DNA of 64,000 nt, taken from positions 12,733,702 to 12,797,701 of the forward strand of contig JANTQA010000015.1 of NCBI GenBank assembly GCA_027625915.1. The letters run 5' to 3'. The first letter of the stretch is position 1. Each line of letters starts with the position of its first letter. Below, in pieces: positions 56,613-64,000 of the stretch. This stretch comes from Anaeramoeba flamelloides. Taxonomy: Eukaryota; Metamonada; Anaeramoebidae. The notes beneath the pieces are model-generated. The model was not told the DNA's origin. It worked only from the letters and a program-made list of their open reading frames with translations, and ran no database searches. Made by a program: the position numbers and the translations under genes.

Positions 56613-57374
56613 ATGAGCACAAACAAAGAAATTAAAAAAGAAAAAAGTGAAGCTGAAAAACAAGATGAACGAAAAAGAACCAAGCTGGAAAAAGAACTTG
56701 AAGAAATGATCCAACGACGTAAACAAATAGAGGAAAGGAGTAACAAGCATGACAAGGAACGTGAAGAAATGATCGAACGACGTAAGCAAATGGAAGAGGA
56801 ACGTGAAGAAATCAAGGGAAAAAGAACCAAGCTTGACAATGAACGTGAAGAAATGATCGAAGTACGTAAGCAAATGGAAGAGGGACGTGAAGAAATGATC
56901 GAGAAACGAAAGCAAATGGAAAATGAACGTAACAAAAAGAAAGAGAAACGTGACAAAAAGAAAGAGAAACTTAAGCAAATGCAAAGAAAGTTATTTATTT
57001 TTGATCTTGGCTCAGAGTCACTCCTAAAACTGTTCAAAAATGAAAAAGACAAAGAAAAACAAAATACAATTGGTGAAATGATTTTTTTAGTAGGAGATAT
57101 TCAAGAACAAAATGAACAAATCAAAGAACAAAACCTTCAAATAGAGAAACAAGACCAACAAATAGAGAAACAAGATGAGAGAATCAAAGAACAAAACCTT
57201 CAAATAGAAAAACAAAATGAACTTATCAAAGAACAAAACAACAGGATCGATAAACAATTTGAAAGATTTAACATGAACTCACTTACAAAAAAAGCCAAAG
57301 GTCTCTCAATTGGAAAAGTACCACAAAGCTTCCAACAAGAACACAAAACTCAAGGTAACTTCCTCTTAAATTAA
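56613..57374 (+). pseudogene. N-terminal coiled coil of the plus NTPase locus
   Basis: A 253-residue reading from ATG (MSTNKEIKKEKSEAEKQDER) consists of charged coiled coil, with units of about 20 residues (KREEMIERRKQMEEE-like) repeated, and a second coiled part of EQNLQIEKQ repeats. The block MQRKLFIFDLGSESLLKLFK between them is kept in both paralogues and may be a small folded element. The last part, LSIGKVPQSFQQEHKTQG, precedes GTAACT, so an intron may begin there. Confidence 0.65.
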
Positions 57375-58151
57375 TATTAAAAAAAAAAACAAAAACACGA
57401 ATTTTTTTTTTATTTTTTTTATTTTTAAAAAAAAAAACTTATGAACAAAAAATAACCTTTATTTTATTTTTTTTTTCTTGTTTTTGTTTTTGTTTTTCTT
57501 TTAGTTTTTCTATTTAATTTTCTTTTTCTTTTTCTTTTTAATTTTATTAATTTTGATTTAAAAAAAAGAAAAAAATAATTATAATCAACAAAAACACTTC
57601 GCTTTTATTGATCGAGAAAAGGAAATTTTAACACTTGCAATAAATATGATTCATGTAGAACGAAAAAAATCACACCAATATTTTTCTAAATTTGTAAAAC
57701 CAGCACTATTCTTTCTATCGAATATGTTTGGCACTGGAAAAACTTGGTTTGGTAAAAATTTTTTAAATCAATTAAACAAAATTCTTGAGACAAGTATCAC
57801 ATTTAGAGATCTACAAATTAACAAACTAATTAAGCAAATCAAATCATACCCAGGAGCTCAAATGTTTGTTAAATTCCACAATTATTATAATTGATATGCA
57901 AACTATTGAGAAATATGAATACTTTGAAGAGGAACTTAAAGACAGAATTCTTGAACAAATAGAATTTGAGATTAATGAAGAAGAGAGAAAAGAATTAAAA
58001 AAAAAATCATTAGGTTCATTTCTTAAGAAAGTAACAAAAAATCATAGTTTTTTATATTTTTATTGACGAAATTGATCAAATTGGGAAATGGGGTTTTAAT
58101 AAAGATGAAGATTTTATCACTTATTGCCAAGATATATTACCTACAGAAAAA

Positions 58152-58694
58152 TTGATATCTGGTTCTGATTCTCAAAACCTTGCACAATATTATTACTTTT
58201 GGGAAAGAAAACTGAGAACTTTGGTAGTAATGGAGAACATTCATCTTTTGTGTGCAGGAAAATCTTGGAATTTTAGTTTAATTGGACAAGGATATTTAAA
58301 ATATAAGGACAATAAAAAACCGAAGGTTTCACCAACTGATTCTTCTAGAATTTCACTTCCACCTTTTACCAAACAAAATATTATTAGACTTTTCAAGGAA
58401 ACATTTATTTCTTTCAATAATCAAAATACAGACAAAGGTAATAATGGCAATAAGAATGTTACTTCTTATCAATATATGTTTGGTTTCAATAAATTAGAGA
58501 AAAAGAAAAAGGAACAAAAGACGGAAAAAGAAAAAGAAAAAGAAAAAGAAAAAGAAAAAGAAAAAGAAAAAGAAAAAGAAAAAGAAAAAGATGGTGAAAA
58601 TGAAAAGGAAAAGGAAAAGGAAAAAGTTGATGAAGAAATTATTCAGTTAGAAAAATTTTCAAAATCAGATCTTGATGATAATGTAAAAGTTTAA
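58152..58694 (+). pseudogene. C-terminal NTPase part of the plus locus with a KEKE repeat
   Basis: The open 180-codon frame begins SGSDSQNLAQYYYFWERKL and contains TLVVMENIHLLCAGKSWNFS, which reads like the strand after Walker B and a sensor region, then SLPPFTKQNIIRLFKETF. After about residue 115 it becomes a Lys-Glu repeat from AAAGAA hexamers (58525-58590). It ends DLDDNVKV-stop where LINE C sequence starts. Confidence 0.55.
58525..58593. repeat. AAAGAA hexanucleotide microsatellite
   Basis: About eleven AAAGAA units in frame encode Lys-Glu dipeptides. A similar KEKE tract on the minus strand is at about 54280-54340 of the sister locus. Confidence 0.9.
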
Positions 58695-61600
58695 AAAAGT
58701 TACAAAATGTACCAAACAAAAACAAATTGATTTTTATTCAAAAAAATATTTCAACATTAGAAATATTTAATTTCTTAAATAATTATTGTGTTATTAGATT
58801 TTTAAGGAAAGGAAATAATAAACTTGTAATTTGGGAAAATCTCGAAAAAATAAAAACTTTTAAAAGAATATTAATAAATAAACAAAAAAATATTCCAAAT
58901 TATTTATATATAAAACATTTTTTGAAGAACAAAGAAAGATTATTAATAAAAGGTTCTAAAAAAATGAAAAATAAAAATCAAAAAATAAATATTAATATAG
59001 CCTCTTTAAATATTTGTTGCTTGAATAATTCAAATAAAATTTTTAAATTAGAATCTTTTTTATTAAAATGTAATATCGATATTTGTTTAATATAAGAATC
59101 CAAAATAACAAAAAAACCAACTTTCACAAACTATTTCTCTGTGAATAAAAAATCTTATGGAAATAAGGGTGGTTTACTAATAATAATAAAAAAGATATTT
59201 CTAGAATTTTTTCGTGAAATATTAATTGCTGATTTAGATGTAATGGGAATACAATTTACTGATTTAATCATTATTAATATATATCGAAGAAATGACCGAA
59301 ATATTGAAATTAATAAAAAAATAATAAATATCTTAAGAAAATACCAAAACAATAAAACAATTATTGGTGGTGATTTTAATTTAAATGAAAATAAAATAAA
59401 ATTATTTGAAAAATTTAATTTTAAAATATTTCTTAATAATAAACCAAGTAAAAAACCAAACAATTTGGATTATTTTTTAACAAATTTTAATAATTTAAAA
59501 CTCAATAAATCAAAGACTATCAAAAATTTTATTAGTGATCATAATACAATTATGAATAAATTTGAAATAAACTCAAATTGGGAAATCAATGATATCTATA
59601 AAATTAAAGATATTCCAACCTTCCAAGAAGACTTTTTCCAATTCTTTTCTCGGCAGAATTTTAATTTAAATGAAGAAAATTTTATTTTATTTAAAAAAAA
59701 ATATTAACAGAAAGAAAGAATAGTATTTGATATCAAACAAGATAAATTAAAAATTAATAATTTACTTTATAAATTGTTTGATAAAAATGAAACTTTACAT
59801 AAAATCGAAAAAAATTAATGAATTAAATTACTTAAAATTACTTAATCAAATAAATGAAGAATATAATAAAAATAAAAACTTTTGGAAAACATTAAATAAA
59901 ATAAGAGAAACTTCTACAAAAATGTTTTTAAATAATGAAACCATATTCACAGCGTATAAAGATTTTGTAAAATCAATTAGTCAAAAACCTAATACAAATA
60001 TAATTAATTATATTAAAAAATTTAAAATTAATAAAAATTCATTAAATCCAATTTACATAAAGGAAATTTTTGATCAAGATAAAATTAAAGAAATAATCAA
60101 ATTTCAAAAAAAATAAATCAGTTAAAGAATTTGACAAAATAAATCATTATAAGTTTATAAAAAACCAACCAATTCAATATTTATTAAATTATAATTATTT
60201 TATTAAAACAGTTCAAAATATTTTTTTAAATTGGATAACAGACGAAACTGAAAAAAGTATAAATTTTATTAAAAAAAGAAATTTATTATTTATTCATAAA
60301 TCGGGGGATGAAGGCGAACCATTAAATTATCGACCTATCTCTATAAATCAATCTCTTCCAAGATTTTTTTTTAAAATTAATATACATTGGAATTCAAGAC
60401 TCATGGGACTTGATTTCAAAAAAAACAATTTGGATTTAAAAAATATTTTGGAACAAGAATTACTGTTTTAAATTTATTAAGAAAATTTAAAAAATAAAAA
60501 ATAAAAATAAAAATACAGAATACTTTGTAGTTACTATAGACATACAAAAAATGTTTTGACTCTATACAACACTCGTTAATATATCAATCTATTAAAAAAT
60601 TTATCAAAAATGAAACAATTAAAAATTGGCTCTTGAGATATTACAAAAAAGAAGGAATTGGAGTTTATCAAGGAGATCCCTTATCACCAATTCTCTTCGC
60701 ATTTATATCTCATTTCCTACTAGAAAAGTTAAAAACTTTAGCTGTTCATGTTCAAATGTATGCAGATGATCTTATTCTTATTATGAAAGGGCCATTAATC
60801 TCTCTAAAAATTAATTTAGAAAGGATTTTTGAAATAATAAAAAGATTCGGGATGAACCCACATAATAAAAAAACCAAATATAAAAAAGAATTAAAAGATA
60901 TTTTTTATCTTGGAATTTGGTTAGAAAAAAACACACATCTTGAATATAATTTCAAAAAAGTAAAAAAGTCCTTGGAAACACTTAATCGATTGTTTCAACA
61001 AAATAAACTCAACAATGGAGTCAAAATAACTTCTTTCAAAGCTCTCATTTTAAGTCAACTTTATTATGGTCTTGAAATATTTGACTTGAAACAAAATGAT
61101 TTTGAAAGAATTGATAGATTTATCAATAAATCAGTCACAAATTTCTTACAAATTAATATCCATTCACCTCGATTAATTTATAAAACTGAAGCAAAAATTG
61201 ATCTCGCTAGATTAAAAAGTATACCGAAGAAAATATAAATTGATAGAAAAATTAGATTTCTTAAATTTAAAAAAAATTAAAAAACAATACTAAATTTTCG
61301 AAAATTGAAAAATGAAAATATTAATTGGCACACTAAGGGATTAAAATTATTAGATTTAGAATTAAAAGTTTTTCGATTAACCAAATTGGAAAATTCACCT
61401 AGTTGGAAAGTTCAACAATATCTAAAAATTATAAAACAACAAAATTACAATTTCACACAACAAAAATATTTAAACTGGAAAGCTTCAAAAACAATTCTAA
61501 AATTTCAAAATTTTACTAATTGTTTAAATAGGTACTCTTATGTAACAAGTAAAAATAAAAATAAAAATTGTGATTTATGTAAAGAAAAGTTAAATATTGA

Positions 61601-61800
61601 TATCATTGAAGATTTCGATCATTTTTTATGGGACTGTCCGGCCTATAAAATAAATCGAAAAATCTGGATATCTGAATTTTTTGAAAAAAATAAAAAAATT
61701 AATAATATCGGAGATATTATTTTTAAAAAGAATTCATCATATATATTATCATTAGTAAGTGATAATAAAATTTGTGATTCTTTAACAAAATTTCTAAAAA
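58688..61800 (+). mobile_element. LINE C: 5'-truncated AP-endonuclease LINE
   Basis: The match to LINE B begins at LQNVPNKNKLIFIQKN (about 58700), 65-70 codons into LINE B ORF2, and runs through endonuclease, RT and zinc finger to about 61800. It lacks ORF1 and the usual 3' end with poly(A), so the 3' side is also lost. It is close to LINE B at the protein level and is the better preserved RT. It directly follows the truncated NTPase reading. Confidence 0.85.
58700..61800 (+). pseudogene. LINE C ORF2: endonuclease-reverse transcriptase, broken
   Basis: Blocks in order: pre-endonuclease domain RFLRKGNNKLVIWE (58727-59095); endonuclease with IGGDFNLNEN, NNLDYFLTNF and FISDHN (59141-59707), where the usual E of the QESK motif follows a TAA; linker (59778-60116); NYRPISINQ (about 60330) and TIDIQK..CFDS (about 60540) around frame changes; YQGDPLSPILF, YADDLILI, NKKTK and LGIWLEK (60633-61238); and C-terminal CDLCKEK..EDFDHFLWDCPAY (61305-61835). 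The palm motif is YADD. At least six breaks are present. Confidence 0.85.
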
Positions 61801-61862
61801 AAAAGTTTTATTTGATAAAAAACTTCCAATGTTAAAAAACGAATAAATATGGCAAGAGAGAA

Positions 61863-62900
61863 ATGTTTTTAAATTACAAAAGAAATGAAATCCATATCAA
61901 AAGGAAACCCCAGAATTCCCGTGGTGGGTATGCAGCTATCAAGGAATTTTATCAATTATTGATTGGGCATGGGGCTCCCTATTGTGAAATATTTAAATTT
62001 AAGAATTCCAAAATTATCAAAAAACTGCTTTTATTAAGTGAAACAATTAAAGAGGGAGAAATTTTTATGGAAATATTAAAAAGACAAAGATCAAAATAAA
62101 AATTGGGTCAATTCAATGAAGGCAAAATTGCAAGAATTGACTTTTAATTTATTTCAATGATTGTCAAACTAAAAAAGATGGAAGCCCGAAAACTTATTAT
62201 CTGTGGTACAGAATAGGAAAGATAAAAAAATACAAGATTAGTCAGAGTTGTAATGATCTCGTAGTTTGAAGACTAAATTATGTTATAAAAAAATCACCAT
62301 GGAGAAAAAAATAATAAATGTCAAGAAAATATTCTATTTTTGTCTCAACAGAAATGAACGACAACCCAATAATACAAAAAAGAAGTTAAAAAATAAATTT
62401 ACAGATATACCAATTTTTAGGAAGTTTTAGAAATATTTGGGCTGGAAGTAATATAGCCAAAGAGGAAAAGAGAGGAAATAAAAAAATTAAGCTTTGAAGA
62501 GGAGAAAGCAAATCTTCAGTAAATAAGCCTGAACGATCAGTTTTACAATTATTATTGCAAATTGATTTCATTAAAACAATTCCTCAGAAATTAAAGATAA
62601 TTCAATCAATTTTGGGAAAAATTGAATCAAAAAAAAAAAAAAAAGAAACAAAATAACATTACAACAACTTTACCAAAGGCCAGATCCTGATTCTGCTAAA
62701 TTTTTGATTCAAAGCTTCGAGAAAGAATAAACCTAATCTATCACCTTTGGAAAGATTTTTAGAAATCCAAAAATATGAAAGATTTGGATGATATTAATAA
62801 TAATCACGCAACGAATGGAGCAGATCAAAAAACTTCTTAGTAGTAAATTGAAGGGAAATATATGGATTATAAGCCTTCAACTAAACATAAAAAAATAATA
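61863..62900 (+). pseudogene. host gene fragments, possibly WGR/PARP-like
   Basis: The frame 61863-62099 reads RGGYAAIKEFYQLLIGHGAP and has no family I recognise. From 62160 the plus strand reads NDCQTKKDGSPKTYYLWYRI, then GKIKKYKISQ, and after a TGA NYVIKKSPWRKK, the spacing of a WGR domain (x-YxxWYRWGRVG...F..K....W). Later SVLQLLLQIDFIKTIPQKL (about 62540-62590) could be the start of a PARP regulatory domain. Poly-ADP-ribose polymerases combine these. The Trp and Gly-Arg of WGR are changed to I and GK, and stops interrupt, so this is a weak call to a broken gene. Confidence 0.35.
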
Positions 62901-63775
62901 ATAAAAATAATAATAAATGAAAAAATTATTAAAAAGAAATATTAGAAACAGAAATGAATAAAGATGTAGAAAAAAGAAAAATGACGATGACAACGATGAA
63001 AATGATAGTGGGAGTGGAGATGGGGACAGTGATAGTAGTAGTGGTATTAGCCAGTGGTAGTGATAGTGGTAGTAAAGTACAAGAGTGATGGTACAAGTAC
63101 AGAGTGGTAGTGGTATTGATGTGAAAATAGTAGTGTTAGTGACAGTGATAGTAGTGGACGTGACAACGGTGGTAGTATTTCCAGCGGTAGCAGTGATAGT
63201 AATAGTGGTAGTAAAAAGTACAAAAATTGGTGGTACAAGAGTACAAACGTGGTAGTGGTAGTGATAATAGTGGTAGTAGTAGCTTGGTGGCTAGCAGTGA
63301 TAGTGGTAAACAGTAGTAGTAACAGCGGTAGCAGTGATAGTAGTAGTGGTAGTACAATTACAAGTGGTAAGTGACGGTGATGTGATGAGAGTGATGGTGG
63401 CTAAGTGATAATGGTAGCAGTAGTAGTAACAGCAAGTAGCAGTGATAGTGGCGGTAGTAGCGGTGGTAGTAGCAAGTGGTAGTAGTGAATAAACAGCGAT
63501 GAAGTAGCGGTCGTAATGGTGAGGAAGGGAGGGGGTTTAAAAAAAGGGAAAAATGAATTAGGCGGTATAGAGATGAATCTCAGGAGGGGGAGTTAAGAAA
63601 AAATAACAAACCTCTTAAAAAAGGGGAGTGAGAATCAATCAAAATATAAGGCGAAAAAAAAAAAAAAAAAGAAAAATATGACAAAAAGAGAGTAAAAAAA
63701 CAAATACAATACAAAAAAGAAAAAAGAAAAAGAAAAAAAGGAAAATTAAAAATAAAATCAAAACTCGAATAAGAA

Positions 63776-63824
<49 letters not shown>

Positions 63825-63840
63825 AAAAAAAAAAAAAAAA
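62885..63840. repeat. degenerate GTAGTG/GATAGT simple repeat and long poly(A)
   Basis: 62985-63495 is a GT/GA-rich tract of GTAGTG, GATAGTGG and GGTAGTA units, interrupted in several places by AGTACAAGAGTG-like insertions. It is much richer in G on this strand than anything else in the window. After mixed A-rich sequence, a run of about 65 A lies at 63780-63845. No gene is supported in either. Confidence 0.85.
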
Positions 63841-63859
63841 AAAAATATGTTTAATAAAT

Positions 63860-64000
63860 TATACCAAGATCAATTGAATCCATTGGCATAGAGCCAGAAC
63901 AGGGCAGAGTTGGTCACTTTCAAAACACGCATATTCAATCAAGCAATATCATGATAATGATGGTGAAGAAGATATTTATGAAAAGAATTTAAATTTTTCA
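63860..64000 (+). other. possible start of a coding region beyond the window
   Basis: From about 63880 one plus frame is open to the window end and less AT-rich than its surroundings (QSWSLSKHAYSIKQYHDNDG, then EEDIYEKNLNF). It resembles RCC1-type host protein composition only loosely. There is too little to name. Confidence 0.3.

Larger units (their letters stand above)
56613..58694 (+). pseudogene. Crinkler/RHS-like NTPase locus, plus copy, truncated at LINE C
   Basis: This is a paralogue of the minus locus, head to head with it. It has the coiled coil (56613-57374), a P-loop region (57586-57894, FGTGKT), a helical part (57866-58066), a Walker-B-like IFIDEIDQIG near 58055-58085 and a following region with ENIHLLCAGKSWNFSLIGQG (58152-58694), then a long KEKE repeat. 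The nuclease-like end of the minus copy is absent because LINE C sequence begins at about 58690. It does not read through and is treated as a broken copy. Confidence 0.5.

Noticed and set aside
63047-63357. Minus-strand Leu/Tyr-rich frames
   Set aside because: They arise from the GTAGTG simple repeat.

Overview
The window is very AT-rich eukaryotic DNA using the standard stop codons (the two intact genes end in TAA and use TGG for Trp). It has long A/T homopolymers, microsatellites and many mobile elements. The host proteins recognised (RCC1 repeats with two BTB domains, B-box zinc fingers with coiled coils, a four-helix membrane protein with a Cys-rich tail) and the base composition suggest a free-living protist. 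Anaeramoeba or another anaerobic amoeboid metamonad is my best guess, but this is an inference and was not tested. Only two host genes look intact; most of the rest is transposon or gene fragment. Many frame breaks lie in A/T homopolymers, so some may be consensus errors.

Layout. 1-7 kb: a CAGTCAG miniature element, a decayed Tc1/mariner transposon (1451-2754), a TTAA-flanked element (2808-4177), an intact membrane-protein gene (4178-5218, minus) and a second TTAA family (5483-5998). 7-11 kb: old repeats and a 5'-truncated LINE (LINE D) with a foldback element inside it. 11.4-26 kb: what looks like one RCC1-BTB gene on the minus strand, split into exon 1 (25328-25955) and exon 2 (11360-12453). 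The splice phase matches, and the roughly 12.9-kb intron is packed with transposons, including LINE A, three TTAA elements, two long inverted repeats and a foldback element. 26-31 kb: two nested palindromic elements (E1, E2) with MITEs in and around them, then old repeats. 31.5-40 kb: extremely AT-rich DNA with a tRNA-like sequence, a GGGCCC-ended MITE, a B-box fragment, two adjacent CAGTCAG MITEs and a second copy of the 1.2-kb TTAA element.

40.7-49.1 kb: a decayed B-box/coiled-coil gene, then the longest LINE (LINE B; ORF1 with two RRM-like domains, coiled coil and a Cys/His motif; ORF2 with AP endonuclease and reverse transcriptase), interrupted by a MITE. 49.1-58.7 kb: fragments of a P-loop NTPase family (49.1-49.5 kb; 52.3-56.1 kb minus; 56.6-58.7 kb plus) and a divergent kinase fragment. 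The two large copies are head to head. The minus copy runs from a coiled coil through an NTPase to a PD-(D/E)XK-like nuclease region, which resembles Crinkler/RHS-type proteins. LINE C (58.69-61.80 kb) begins where the plus copy stops, and the tail of LINE B ends at the 49.1-kb fragment, a pattern like the 'retrotransposon hot spot' genes of trypanosomes. 61.9-64 kb: a possible WGR/PARP-like gene fragment, a GTAGTG-type simple repeat, a long poly(A) and possibly the start of another gene.

The insertions can be ordered. MITEs and foldback elements sit inside LINEs, LINE A sits inside a foldback element with a 16-bp target duplication and a paralogous empty site in the same window, and E2 sits inside E1 with a TA duplication.
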